64,000 nucleotides of DNA from Platerodrilus igneus (GCA_036346225.1 JARFIW010001458.1:1860001-1924000), one strand, 5' to 3'; positions 32,840-45,180 are shown, counted from the first letter of the stretch. Numbers and translations are program-made. The notes: a model not told the origin generated them from the letters alone.

Positions 32840-34817
32840 TCTTCTGATAATCGCCTCTTGAATCTTTCCTTCCGTCTCGGCTGCTCACCCAGTTAAAACT
32901 TTCATCCTCATTCATAAAAAAACAAACACATTCCTACCACAAACATCAACGTTAACTCTATTTACATTAATATTCACAATACATTAAAATTTCAAAATTA
33001 AATTTCAGCATAAATTTTGGCATCATAGAATTTCAAGTTCATATTTGTCATCATTTTAATTTGCATCCAGAATTAGAGTCCTTCTAGGATGCATACCAAT
33101 TAAGTAAACAATATTTGCAAACCTGAGTCTGAATAAAAGGGAGCATCTCCCACCCCTTTACGTTAATTTAACAGGTTAGTCTAATTGAGCTCAAAGACAG
33201 ACCCAAATTTTCATCATAATCAAAAACATAAACTTGATAAATACTCCTTTCTACCTATACAAGAAAATTTTACCTTAAAATTCAAAATTTGTTGTTTATA
33301 CAAATTTACTACTGTCCATCTTTATCAAACAAATTATAAAGATATTCAACACACACCAAAACATCTAAGATCGAACAACAATGCATAAGTTACCTGAAGG
33401 TTAATGCACTCGTGGCTCCAATGTACATCGTCCTTGCTAATCCCACCATTCCAGCTGGGTTATGTTTACGTCCTCGGATTTCTGGCCTCCTTTAAAATTT
33501 TTCTGCACCATCATTCGTCTAAAAGGTTTCAGGGCTTCTCAGGAACTCATCTATGTATATCTAAATCTTGTTTTGTGGATCCAATCACGTTTACGAATAA
33601 CACTTGATTACTAACACTTCCGAAACATAGTAATGAAATTCATAATACTTTCACGCTATACCAAAACTGCATACTTCTATTTATTTATCGTTACTAATTT
33701 GGATAATTGGTACAGTAATACCCGCAAATATAACTAGACTTTATTACCTTTATCTATCTTCTCTAAGTGCACTAATGCATAATAACTTTTATCGTAGCAC
33801 GTAATCACCATGTATTTTGCTTGAAGTATCGAATAAAATCAAAAATAAAAGAGAGCTAAACTCCTATCAGCATGGGCTTATATAATGGCTCGCTTGCGAG
33901 TCGAATTTGTCCCGCGACGGACGATTTTCAGAAATTCACATTCTACTTTTACTTTCCCTTCCGATGACTCGGCACAATCATTCTTCTGAAATTTGCACTC
34001 GTCCGAGTTGAAATCTGAGAAATTTCCACACGCCACGCAACACGTCCGCGAACAACTAATTAATCTTATATAGAAATTGTTATGCTTCCACCTCTCATAT
34101 TTGCATCTTATTTCAACCCTAATCGCCAATCTAGTCTGTTCGGTCTATCTACAACCTGTGCTATTGTTTTACATATTTTCCCTCATTTAACTACCAATGC
34201 ATTTCCTCTCGCTTGTCTTTATACCACAAACTTCCTTTCTTACTTGCACTCATATAGCTTAAAGCTTATCGACTATCATATACATCGTTATTTTTGCAGG
34301 TGTTCTGAGTTCTAATACGCTGAAGGCTTTTACGTGACTTCCCCACGTCGTTACATATTTCTCGATAGCTTTAGTACTTGGAAAGATTAAATTAAATACA
34401 GGTTGAACATTTTAACTCGGCTTCTTTTTATAGAAAGCGTCCAGTGAATAATCTAAACCCCTTATTTTTAACGAAACGAATAAATTTTTATGCTCCATTG
34501 TTTTAATAATGCTTATTGTCTAATGAAATTCTACATTACTTCCTTCTACACGTTGATTATGATTATATACAAAACCTACATTCTAATTGAATGATTTAAA
34601 TCTACACAGTAGGCCAAGCGTACTATTTTCCACTGCTTTACTATACACGGTGTTTAACATTACCTAAACAATATAAACCCTATGTTTAGAAGTAAATGAC
34701 GAATTTATCCAATATGCTTTTAATGAAGCGTATTATTACCCAAAGCGTTCTTATACACGGTAATTAAAATTATTTGATGTCGTTAATTAATTTTCTACCC
34801 TGGTCTAAATTAGAGTA
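32840..34817. other. No gene supported
   Basis: Only short frames. A minus frame at 33878-34129 is Cys-rich (CCVACGNFSDFNSDEC then KFQKNDC) in a patch of slightly higher GC, but matches nothing I know. Confidence 0.4.
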
Positions 34818-34848
<31 letters not shown>

Positions 34849-35068
34849 TATATTGCGAAATATCACTATTCTACTTACTGCTTGCATTTAATTGCTTAGC
34901 GTAATTTGCATATGAACGTTTGATCTTGTTTGTGCTTACTAACACACACTCTTGTTAATCCTGTTAAACACACACGTACACACACATACACAAAACGGAC
35001 GCACTCATACCCACACTTACACACACACATCATACACACACACGTGTATATATATATATATATATATG
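34818..35068. repeat. Microsatellite cluster: (TA)n, (CA)n-rich, (TA)n
   Basis: TA tract at about 34818-34844, an imperfect CA-rich stretch at 34944-35044, and a second TA tract at about 35046-35066. Confidence 0.9.
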
Positions 35069-35999
35069 TGTAATTTCCGTAAATAATACAAACGTACCTT
35101 TATTTATTGATATACAAGCGGAAAATCAAATTCCTCGTATAAATAATCACCCTGTATGATATAATCGTATTGTAAATACATAGCAAATAATGTAAGCTTT
35201 ATATGTAAAAATAATTAATTTTAAGATAACTTTAAAACACATTAAATGCGAACGCAAATTGATCATTTTAAGATAAATACAAAAACTATTTGTTTGTAAT
35301 AAAAAATGCTCCTTTCCGTGCATAAAAATAAATAATTTTGTATCCTAATTTCGGATATTAAACACGTACCGTGAAAGCAAATATTTTCTATAAAATGCAA
35401 CTAATTTGCGTTATAAATCGAATAAAGCTTAAATTAACTATCTTGTGGACTACATAAATTCATATTAAATAAAGAATGTTTTAGAATATTAGCAATATAG
35501 AAGGAATCATCTGTATTTAGAAATACGTCAATTTCGTATGACCTAATTCATAAAGAAACATTTACTCTACGAATTGGCCGGAACAATAACCCATATATGA
35601 AAAAAAAATTGTTTATTACCTTTCGCAATGACTGAATTAGTAGGCCACGCCACAATAACCTTGGGTGCTATATGAAGACGATCAACGCACGTCACTAATA
35701 AGTGGAACAGGATAACGAGGTAATAAAACACGATGATATTAGACGCTAATGGGTTTTTTTTAAACCTTTGCATTGCAACGGTGTAAAATACTCCATACGA
35801 TTCGAGTACGTTCTAGAAACAAGATAATTCTGTATATAAACACGGCACTTTGATTGAAGCATTTATTCATGAATTTGATCGCAAAATGTTCATTTGGGTC
35901 GTCAAGACGTTATTTGAAGTATGCAATATGCATATTGTAATTTAATATTTAAAATGTAATAGTGAATAAAGAAGTATGTTGTAAACGCTATCTGCACAT
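35069..35999. other. AT-rich stretch, no gene seen
   Basis: Very AT-rich. CACCCTGTAT near 35151 resembles the end of a Tc1-like element but has no partner nearby. Confidence 0.45.
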
Positions 36000-36510
36000 A
36001 AATATGGAAATTATTAAATGTAATTATATACAATGAAGATGAGAAATGTTTCGATATAAAAGGCTATTAAAATTTTTACTGAATAATTCCGAGGATGCAC
36101 GTTGGTTTCTAAATGAAGATTTAAATAATATGCAAGATTGTGTAAACTGGGATTTAAACGTCAATTTAAAATAAAGCCAAGAAGCCGAAGATGTTTAATT
36201 AGAAAAGCCCTTCGTGGATTTTTGCAAGTATAATTTTTTTAAACACTTGTAACTGATATTTGAATATTGTCATTTAGTTTAAGATAGAGTAAGTCCTAAT
36301 CATTTTATTTTTGTAAGAATCTTTACCAGGAAAACTTATGACCTGGGTTCGAAACACTCTGACCTTTTAATAGATTTTCTGTCAAAGATATTTTTGGCCA
36401 AACAAACCTTACAAGCGTGAGAATAAAAAACCAGATAAACCTTCCATAAGGGAAGAGATTTAGTTCTGTAAATTTAAATAAGGTAGAGAACACTTTTTTA
36501 TAATCAAGAA
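36000..36510 (+). repeat. LTR-like repeat, first part (matches 56390-56810 reversed)
   Basis: Reads as a diverged reverse complement of 56390-56810. Matching landmarks are GATTTAAATAATATGCAAGA, AAGCCGAAGATG, a TTTAAACACTTGTAACTGATAT block, TTCGAAACACTCTGACC, and CAAACAAACCTTACAAGCGT followed by GAGAATAAAAA. At 56 kb the sequence continues without a break into the part that here lies at 38590-38790. Confidence 0.65.
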
Positions 36511-38589
36511 AATAAGTACGCGAGTTAAGGTTCGGGCCTTGGGAGCTACGTTTTTAAAAAACGTTTCCAAAACATAACAAATTTATTTTAATTGATACAG
36601 AAATTAATGTGGAATTTTGACACACTGATTTTAACTTTAATTGAAAATAAATTATTTAATTGAACTAATATTGTGAGTCGCCTAAGCAAACTGCAATGCT
36701 AAAGCTGAATACTTTGACTGACTGCCCGGTCCTTGAGTTCCCGGGCTTTTTATAATGTCCAACCCCCCTCACATGGCCGTGGAAACTTGCAAATCTCATG
36801 TTTGCTTTACTCTTAATTCTATACTTTGTTACATTGTTATAATCTTATTTTCTAGGTAATTGCGATATCTTAACTGTCTGTGACCTGCCACCTGCAGTGT
36901 CACTATCGTCTCGGATACAAAGTTCCGCATCCGTTTGTAATTAAATATTTACCTACCGCGTGAGGGTATCCAATTAACAATAAATAATAAATGGCAGGAC
37001 CTCTAGCACTATCGTACCCTCACGTTTCGGGACATTGCCTCGCAAGCTGCAGTAGTCGGGTAGAGGGGGGGTTCATTAAACAAACACACTAAGACGAAAT
37101 TCCGATTGTTTTATTAAATAGGCTACTAACTAAAACTTCAACTAATTACATATGCATAACAAAAATATACAGTAAATAACATTATTTACAATAGGGCGCC
37201 ACCATGGGAATTAAACGACCCATGGACCAATTGCGGTAATAGCTCTCGTCGCACTTGGTTCGTGGGCGATGAACCAAGATTACAGGACAGAAAATAAATC
37301 ACTTCACAGGGGCTAATCTTTTAAAGTCTCCGGCTGGCACAAACACAACTTAACTAAACTAAACTAAAATCCTTATTTTATGAATATTAATAACAGTTCT
37401 GGGTGAAACCACCCCAATACAATGATTAATTAATTCTACCGTAGTCTACTTAACTTGCATATGGCGACGACCCTCCTTTAACCACGGGGTCATCAATACT
37501 AGGAAAAATACGACCTTCTCTAGTGTCAAATAGTACAGTAACGTGACTCCTGATCTGAGCTTTGCATACTCAGGTAGTCTCGTGGCTTAGTGATTAACGG
37601 CCTCTGACACCGTCGAAACACAATATAATAGGAGACCCTTCTAAAACGATGCGGTCTCTAAAACAATAATCTAACGGATCAATTTACTTGAACTGAGCTT
37701 TAACCCGGAGTTGTATTTTATGGAAGTCGACAAGTACTGTATTTAAACAAATAACTGACTTATGCTGCATAACACAGCCTTGAGTTCATGGTAATACCAC
37801 ATATACTAATTACTTACTCAGAGAAATAACTAACTTAGAACATAACGGCACGCACTTGACTTCAGAGAAATAAAACACTTCACTCAATCTTGCAAATAAC
37901 CGCTAGCTTTAAACTCTAACGCGTCTGGAAATAAACAACCCCGATTACCACCGGCTGGCATTCTTATATACATTTAAGTTAATTGAAAAATAACCCCTTG
38001 CCTAGCTCTCATACTCGACTTAGGATACGCCGGTCGTAAATCTTTAAGATTAATTAAACTGCCAATTGCACTAAGATAGCCACACAAGTAGATCTCGGGA
38101 CTAATTTTTAGTTGAGTACTCCGCTAATTGAAAAATTCCTTCCAGCCATAAATAGGGTCCTAGAACATGATTGACATCTAATCATAGATAGCAACTAATC
38201 TGACATGTTTAGTGCCTTTCAAGGAAAGTGCCTTTAGAAAAATTAATTAACTCTTGGATTATATCTTCCTGGAACTTTGCTAGGACGCTACTTGGATAAT
38301 CTTGCAGCCGTTTACAATTGCAGACATACTTATGCTACAAGACCTTCCTTCTAATAATTAGAATGCTAAAATTATACTAGAAAATAACTATTTTTAGAAA
38401 TAATAGAACTATTAGAGCGTCTTAAAATAGTATGTTACACGTTCTCACAAACTTTTAATAACATGTCTGGTTTATCATTGTGTTACGTTGTTGCAACTGA
38501 CTTACGATTTATTTAACAATTTCTATTAACTCCTATTAGATTCTATTATTTAATATATAGGTAAATTGGGGGATACATAACGCGCGTTA
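36511..38589. mobile_element. Insertion of about 2.1 kb splitting the LTR-like repeat
   Basis: Compared with 56180-56810, this segment is extra: the homology stops near 36510 and resumes near 38590. It contains a minus-oriented LTR-like block (36565-36905). It also holds the primer-site-like TGGCGCCC (minus, about 37193-37200), a G-rich run GTAGAGGGGGGG near 37060, and about 1.3 kb of anonymous sequence. It is probably a remnant of another LTR element. Exact ends and target duplication were not established. No coding frame is visible. Confidence 0.45.
36565..36905 (-). repeat. LTR-like block with promoter (matches 57564-57890)
   Basis: The minus strand shares ordered blocks with plus-strand 57564-57890: GACACTGCAGGTGGCAGGTC / GATACTGCAGGTGCAGGTC, CAGTCAGTC, GTTTGCTTAGGC.ACT, TGTCAAAATTCCA and an AATAAA-type end. 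A TATAAAA box (about 36749-36755, minus) stands about 30 bases before TCAGTCAGTC (36715-36724), a typical arthropod TATA plus initiator pair. Confidence 0.6.
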
Positions 38590-38790
38590 AAAATAATTTG
38601 ACGTTTGAAAGAAACATGCTCTAAATGTTCTATACGCTTTTATATGAGAAAAAATATTTCATACTGTATAAATGCTTTGTGATATTGCTATGTTTGATTT
38701 CATTTTCAAAACTCCAACATTTCCGTTGAGCTAGCCATGCAAAGTTAGAAAAGAAGGTAAATCAACAATTTCAAATTAGTTTGTATGCTT
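38590..38790 (+). repeat. LTR-like repeat, second part (matches 56180-56360 reversed)
   Basis: Shared landmarks with the reverse complement of 56180-56360 are AAATGTTCTA, TGATATTGCT, TTTGATTTCATTTT, CCGTTGAGCTAGCCATGCAA and AAGGTAA. At 56 kb this part leads directly into a primer binding site; here it leads toward the palindrome instead. Confidence 0.65.
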
Positions 38791-38954
38791 CATCTGTTTT
38801 TCCTATTTTCATTTTAGTTTGTACCTCTCTGCAGTTTTCATCAATCCATTGTTCTTTAGTATTCTAGCATTTGCGAATAATTTCCCATTTTATGGCTTTG
38901 CATTTCTGTTTTCCTGTTTCGTCTGTATGTCGTTATGTAAACATGTGAAATTAT

Positions 38955-39942
38955 TGTTTTTTACCTGTACCATATGAATATCACAATGTATATATGCAAA
39001 TAATTTCTGATTATTATCTGAGTTTTGAGTGTTTGATAAATATGAAATTTTGGTTTTATACCTCTCAATGATAAAAACAATTAAAAGAAAACTGCTTGAA
39101 GCAAGTGATAAACAGATATATTGTTTCCTTAGGTCTTAGTGAATTATAACATTAGGGAAAACACTATACTGTATGTTGCAAAATATAGTACACGCCAATA
39201 TTTCAACTTAAGCCTGATATATGAAATTATGCTTAATATTTTTGTGTTGTGACACGTAAAGAGCTGTTTCATATAATTTATGTTTGTCTTCTAGCTGTCA
39301 TTAGTTCTTTTAGTGTCTTCAAGCATTAGTATTGAAGAGTGTTTGCCTTTCTACACTAGCTCATTCGGTTTTCTTGCTTTCTTATTCATTTGGTGTGGCG
39401 ATTCCTGACATTTGTTGTCATCACCGCCGAACCCAGCTTCGGCGGTGATTGATAGACTAACAGAATAAGTCATGTTCGAATAAAGTCAGGCGCCACTACG
39501 CTAAAATGAATAAGAAAGTAAGAAAAACCGAATGAGCTAGTGTAGAAAGGCAAACACTCTTCAATACTAATGCTTGAAGACATTAAAAGAACTAATGACA
39601 GCTAGAAGACAAACATAAATTATATGAAACAGCTCTTTACGTGTCACAACACAAAAATAATAAGCATAATTTCATATATCAGGCTTAAGTTGAAATATTG
39701 GCGTGTACTATATTTTGCAACATACAGTATAGTGTTTTCCCTAATGTTATAATTCACTAAGACCTAAGGAAACAATATATCTGTTTATCACTTGCTTCAA
39801 GCAGTTTTCTTTTATTTGTTTTTATCATTGAGAGGTATAAAACCAAAATTTCATATTTATCAAACACTCAAAACTCAGATAATAATCAGAGATTATTTGC
39901 ATATATACATTGTGATATTCATATGGTACAGGTAAAAACAAA
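38955..39942. repeat. Long near-perfect inverted repeat (palindrome) of about 1 kb
   Basis: Left arm 38955-39391 and right arm 39505-39942 are reverse complements with only scattered single-base differences, roughly one per hundred bases by eye. The 113-base centre is partly palindromic too. It contains a perfect GC-rich hairpin, TCACCGCCGAA (39421-39431) and TTCGGCGGTGA (39438-39448), around a 6-base loop. No transposase lies inside. Possible readings are a foldback element, a hairpin-RNA source or an assembly artefact. Confidence 0.93.
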
Positions 39943-40084
39943 CTGGAAGTTTACGAAAGACCCCCTTTTTCGAATAAAAACTCCTTTTATTGTTCAGTCC
40001 TGCGGAGAGGGTGTCAGCCAATAGGTTCGATCTTATTATCTATTATCTTCTTACTATCTAGTATTATTTTTTTCACTATTACTT

Positions 40085-40350
40085 CTACATTGAGTACGTC
40101 TCATTAACGCCCAACATAAGAAAAGCATGTTGCAGTTTGTTTGAATTTATTCTGTTTTCTTGGCAAGTTTGAGTACATACACCGCTTAGATATGTTGTCG
40201 GTTTCTGGGGTGATGTACTGATTCCTGAACCCATCACAACAATCGATTTCAAGAAACCGGTACTTTTAGCCTCATAGCAGGTGAGGAATGTTACCGTTGA
40301 CGCCACTTGACGAGCTTTGTGGTCGTCAGACAAAATGTACGGAACCTGTC
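40085..40350 (-). pseudogene. Mariner-like transposase fragment (second family)
   Basis: The minus frame HKARQVASTVTFLTCYEAKS followed by TGFLKSIVV corresponds to the mariner region just before the first catalytic Asp (usually ...LLERYEAEG..FL..IVTGDE). In a second frame follow QYITPETDNISKRCMYS and LPRKQNKFKQTATC, the counterpart of YTPETKxQSxxW...KKFKQ. A frameshift separates them. The catalytic core beyond this and both termini are missing. It is unrelated in detail to the mariner at 16.8-25.6 kb. Confidence 0.5.
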
Positions 40351-41765
40351 AAGCCCAGGAATCTTTGTAGTATAGGTATTCTGTATTGATTGTGTAAAGG
40401 AATGTTATCACACAACACCATTGCTTATAAAGTATTCATCATATACTCGACACGTTCTTTTGGGAGTTTCTGTTGCACTTCCTCTACTTGAGCAAAGATA
40501 ATAACACCAAGCGCTCACACTTGAGCGGAGTATCGCTCGTACCAGTCATGTTTACGTTCAATGGTTTAGATTGGACTGGCAAACTAGTATCGGTAGTAAC
40601 AGAGATAATGGTTAGAGAGACGGGCAGTCAGCCACCACGCGTCCTCGACTATTCCCTTTGTATGGCTGTTTACCAATTCAATTAAGGGTTGAAAATAAAG
40701 GGACGCTCGTTTGTAGTGGAAACTGTTTAGCGCCTACGAAGTGATTTGGAAATATACTATTACAGCTCACAGAAGAAAACATGAGACCCGGAAAATATGC
40801 GAACTCAAACGTGTCATCAATATATGTAGCAAATCAGAAAAATAATCGAATTGGATGTATAACTTGAAAAAGTCCTCTTTTCCAGTGACGAGAAAAGTTA
40901 ATAATCGAAACAATGATTAAAACCGTCAAGATATGAAATTGCCAAGTAATGTACTTTCTGCGCGTAGTACTCAATTAATTAATGAATATCTAAATTGTTC
41001 TGTTCATAATCACTAATTTTCACCATTATTTGTTCACTGACTGTAAACTAATACTTGCAGAGCCAACATATCACGCCCCTCCAAAACTCAGGTTTGCTTT
41101 TATTGACTATATTATACTTTCTCGTAAAATTTGAAACTATAGAAATTAGCTCCAAAAATGTTAACCTGCCGTGATAAGCTAAACACGGTTTAAAAATTTA
41201 TTTTGTATGAAGCCTTATATAAATTAAAACGAGAATGAATTCTTTAAAAAAATTAAGGTTTTCAAAATAACAATAAGTTTACAGGTGACTTTTTTAATAT
41301 GGGTCCGTTAGGCACTCAAGCGTATAAAGGGTGAATTGGAGTTATTTAGTATAAAATTTTTTAGAAAAATGTGTAGGAAGTATAAAACTACTTTTGTGCA
41401 TAGGTCGGTACTGACCAGTGCGTTTCTGGTCGGACAGAGTTTAGTTTCACATAACACACATAATGATGTAGAATATCAATATAAATTTTGAGATCACTAT
41501 CAGCTTCGACCACTTTTCAGGACTATCCAAGCACTTTAGGAAGAGCCATTGAGGACGTACGTAAATATAAGTCGATGCTATTTCGTAAACGAAGTCCGAT
41601 GAAGTAACTATATGTTTTAAAATAAGTCATCTATGTAATCATTTTGTCTATAACCCTCTAAAAAAATTTCTCTCCATGAAATATTTGTTTTTTTTTGATC
41701 GGTTACCTTAACTTATTGTATTCAGTTTTTATAATTAAATTCGCGCTAGGGATTTGCATTGTTTC
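40351..41765. other. No gene seen
   Basis: Only short frames. GACCAGTGCGTTTCTGGTC near 41414 is a small inverted repeat. Confidence 0.45.
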
Positions 41766-41940
41766 CTCTACTGTACCAAGAAAACTACTAAATGGATTTA
41801 TTGGTGATACACTAGAAACGCTGTTGACAATTGACAGAACATTGTTGTTTATTCTACGGTCCCGGGAAAACTGCTACATGGATTTTTTTGGTGCTATACT
41901 AAGAACGCTGCTGACGATTGACAACACTTAGTTGTTTATT
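41766..41940. repeat. Two-copy tandem repeat of about 90 bp
   Basis: Unit one contains AAACTACTAAATGGATTTAT and GAAACGCTGTTGACAATTG, unit two AAACTGCTACATGGATTTTT and AGAACGCTGCTGACGATTG; both end GTTGTTTATTC or similar. Translation of the plus strand shows parallel peptides (ETLLTID / RTLLTID), so a duplicated coding segment is possible, but no protein is recognised. Confidence 0.55.
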
Positions 41941-42017
41941 CAACGTGACTACAAACTGTCAGTCATCAAGAAAAAAAGATCACTGATTTGTGTTTCCAAC
42001 ACCTTTGCAGATGCAAA

Positions 42018-42284
42018 ATGAACACCTCAAAGAAGTCTCTTTCCTCTAATTGTTCCGTAGTCTATAAGCCGTTGCCTTTCAAAGTACATAAAAGATTGCT
42101 TCCAGTAAAAGGATTATCAAAGAAAAAACTGTATCTAAAAAAATCTTTATCAATAAAGTTGTCAATCATTTGCAATAGAGAAACCAAGTATTTACGAAAA
42201 ACATTTTCCTATCTAGAATGTGTTGGTGTATCTCAAAATGTCCGACGAGGTATTCCTGCTGTAGAAAATCAAGCTCTAAATTAA
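42018..42284 (+). CDS. Unrecognised basic open frame
   Basis: A plus frame of about 88 codons, rich in Lys, Ser and Leu, starts with MNTSKKSLSSNCSVVYKPLP directly after an acceptor-like CACCTTTGCAG (42010). It ends RRGIPAVENQALN. No domain is recognised. It lies between the tandem repeat and the pogo-like element. It may be a chance frame. Confidence 0.15.
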   Translation: MNTSKKSLSSNCSVVYKPLPFKVHKRLLPVKGLSKKKLYLKKSLSIKLSIICNRETKYLRKTFSYLECVGVSQNVRRGIPAVENQALN

Positions 42285-42665
42285 ATGCCGATATGACTGC
42301 TACTTATAAATTGCTTACATTCTAGAAGACCAATGCAACTAATATTGACTAGTTAAGTAACAGGTTTTGTTCAGAAATTAAATGTCCGAAAAATTTTAAT
42401 TTCAGAACATCGGCTAAAAAGTAGTTTAGACTGCATACTTTTATAATCTTCCACGTCTTATTATGAAATATAATTATTTACTACATTTTTGGAATTCTGT
42501 AAACAATACCTGTTGTTATTATAAACCATGGGGTTCCGTAAACGTGCAATGGGTTTAGATGATGATCCCAAACGGCAATCTTATTTAAGATGTTGCGTTT
42601 TATAATACAGGCAGTTGAACAATATCTAAGTACAAACAGTTTAATTTTTCCATAGAAATATTATT
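42285..42665. other. No feature seen
   Basis: Spacer before the pogo-like element with no recognisable content. Confidence 0.5.
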
Positions 42666-42667
42666 TA

Positions 42668-45178
42668 AGGTACCTGGACCAAATATGGGCACTAGCCTGA
42701 ATATGGATACTGTGCAAAAATGTAATATAAAGCAAATCTTCTTTTCGCATATTACAGTTTGCTATATAAGGTCAGCCTAGTTAGCGTTACTCTGTAAGTT
42801 AGATTATTTACCGAATACGAGATGACAGTATACAGATTTACTCTAGATGACAATTTTTCAGTAAAGTGGGCTAATAATTTCGATAAGTAAACATTTTATC
42901 AATTTTGTAGTGAAAATCTAATTTAAAATTTTAATATTTGCATGTCAGGGTATAGCCAACGAACCATAGGTATTTTCTCGCATTATTGTGAAAAAAATTT
43001 TTTATGGAACAAACTGCAAAAAATGCATGCACCAAATAAGGGCGCTTGTGCATATTTCAAAATATGAACATTGCCAATATTTGGTACAACAACTTTTTTA
43101 GCTGAAGACGTTAATAGGGTTTTTCTCTTTTAGAAAATGCCACGAACAAAAAGAGTTCGGTGGAGTTTTGAGTCTTTGGTATCTGCTGTCACCGCAATTG
43201 GGCAGGGTATCAAAATAAGTCGAGTATTGATGAATTTTGGAATACCATAAAGCGCTTTACAACGCCATACTAGATCTGGGAGCAAAGTTAAACATTTGGG
43301 TCGCAAGTCTGTATTGAGCACTGAGAAAATGAACCGTGCTCCAGAATATTCAGCTTCTTACATCAAAAGTGATACAGCGAAGTGTGTATACTTTTTGTAG
43401 TACAAACAATATTTAGTGGCCAACTAATAAGCAAAACTTACCACTAGTTGGAAGAAAATGACTTAAGTTATTTCTCTGACGATATCCTGAAGCTGTTCGA
43501 AGCAAATCTCAAAACGTTAACCCAGCACAGGCAGCAAGGTTGAATAAATTCATTCCTGCAAATTATTTTGAAAGTGTGAAAACATTATGAACCAGCTATA
43601 TGTTATGGATAAGCCACACTTCTTCTTCAACGTAGGCGAGAAATGGTGCCGGCTAACCGTCAATAACGAGCTGTTGAAACCCGCAAAGGAATAAAGAGGG
43701 TATCTTTCTTAACACCAGAGAACACCGAAAATGTCACGGTGGTATAATATGGAAATGCCATAAGGCAAGAAATACCACCTGTCATTTTTTTCAAAGCAAG
43801 AGGAAAATAACCGAATCTTTGGATAATCTTCCTCCTGAAACTAGAGTATTCTTGAACTCAAAAGAGCAACATGACTTGCACCACATCTGTTGAACGTGTT
43901 CGTCATTTTGTACAGCACAAACCTCAAGGTATGGTATTTCTAATTTTTGATGGGGCCAAATTCCATTCAGTTGCCAACATTGTGACGGCTGCGAATGAAG
44001 CCGATATTACAATGTTCTGTCTTCACAGCAACTGTACTCACGAACTTCAGCCTATAAATAAATATGTATTTTGTTCATTTGGGTATCACTGGCATGACGC
44101 GCTACAACCCTTCTGGGGTGTTTGTCAAAAAACTAACAAAATCAAGTTTTAACTTTGTTTTCCAAAGTATGGTCAAAATCCACTACACCGTCAAATGTAT
44201 CGGCAGGATTTCATACAACTGGCATCTATCCGATTATTCTAACTGTGATACCAAATACAGCATTTGCACCATCAAAATATCAGAGACACCACAAGAAAAC
44301 CGCGACGAGAATATTACTCATCTTCCTGATACAGCTTCCCCCAAACCTTCGAGTTCTAGACAACATATGAAAATGAAGCAAATTCTGCAGACGAAGAAAG
44401 TAAATGAATGGTATCATAGTCTTCACTTAATTTTCCTTCATACTTTACCCCCGAAGAATTGTGCGACGCCTCAAATGGTGACTATTCACAATCTTTTTCA
44501 GAAATGTTACCAATGCCAGGACTTCCAGCAAAGTCCACAGAGAGAAATACTACCAAGAAAGCAATCGAATATAATGCCGTTAGTAACAAAAGAGACACCT
44601 GCCATATTAACGCCGAAATGTCAGTCCAAAAAGAAAGACTTATCAATCGGTAAAGGTTTCACGGGTTCTAAGCAACAATCCTGATCTTGGCCTCTATGTA
44701 AAGAAGACCGATAAAGAGATATTAGGCAGTGCACTTTGTGCGCCACATGGATACACAAGAATGCTGCGGTTTAAGCTCAAAGGATATCATAAAAGATTTG
44801 AAATCTCCGACTTGCAAAGACTAGATAAGTTTGTGAGGTGCTTGGTTAAAAATTTTTCTTTTGTATACGTATACTTTGTTTTTTATATTTATAGAATGTA
44901 ATGCTTATTTTTGTCCGAAAATACATACAAGTTTGTACAGCATTACTTTTTCTCCTGTGTGTACATATTTGGGGTTTTGATTTTTAATATGGGCATTTAA
45001 CCGTTTGTATGTTTATTTTTTTTAGACACCTCAAGAAATAATTTCGTCGTACTGCTTGCGGTTTTTGAATTCCCATGACCTGAAGAATGTTGTACCGTAA
45101 TTTAATCATTTTGTGGTAAATACTGTAATTGTAATAAAATAACTTTCTTAGGGGTGTTCATATTTGGTTCAGTTACCT
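42668..45178 (+). mobile_element. Second pogo-like DNA transposon with subterminal repeats
   Basis: Left end AGGTACCTGGACCAAATATG (42668) and right end, read on minus, AGGTAACTGAACCAAATATG (ending 45178) form inverted termini of about 25 bases. Each is flanked by TA (42666-42667, 45179-45180). Length 2.5 kb. The core CCAAATATGGGCA recurs inside: near 42699, 43032, 43073 (reversed), 44964 (reversed) and 44987. A plus-strand transposase fills the centre. Confidence 0.85.
43137..44700 (+). pseudogene. Pogo-like (Tigger-type) DDE transposase, multiply frameshifted
   Basis: Starts MPRTKRVRWSFESLVSAVTA, then GIKISRVLMNFGIP, a pipsqueak-type helix-turn-helix. FFFNVGEKWCRLT near 43620 corresponds to the first catalytic block (usually NxDExG), but the Asp is Gly here. 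From 43871 a 93-codon frame gives VFLIFDGAKFHSVANIV, with the second Asp in FDGAKFH, and FCLHSNCTHELQPINKYVF, where the third acidic position (usually QPLD) is Asn. Later blocks such as FHTTGIYPIILTVIPNTAFA lie in another frame. Stops and frame changes are frequent, and two catalytic acidic positions appear substituted, so this copy is dead. The termini and C-terminus differ from the 10.9-15.4 kb element, so it is a separate family. Confidence 0.75.
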
Positions 45179-45180
45179 TA

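Noticed and set aside
33878..34129. Cys-rich 83-codon minus frame as a possible secreted peptide
   Set aside because: No signal peptide, cysteine pattern matches no family I know, and no promoter or splice support.
35145..35160. CACCCTGTAT resembling a Tc1-like terminus
   Set aside because: No partner terminus or transposase fragment nearby; too short alone.
37565..37600. CGTGGCTTAGTGATTAACGG resembles a pol III A box
   Set aside because: No B box or tRNA-like pairing follows at the right distance.
44064..44684. 206-codon plus frame in the second pogo-like element
   Set aside because: The recognisable transposase blocks fall in a different frame over its first part; treated as part of the broken transposase, not as a separate gene.
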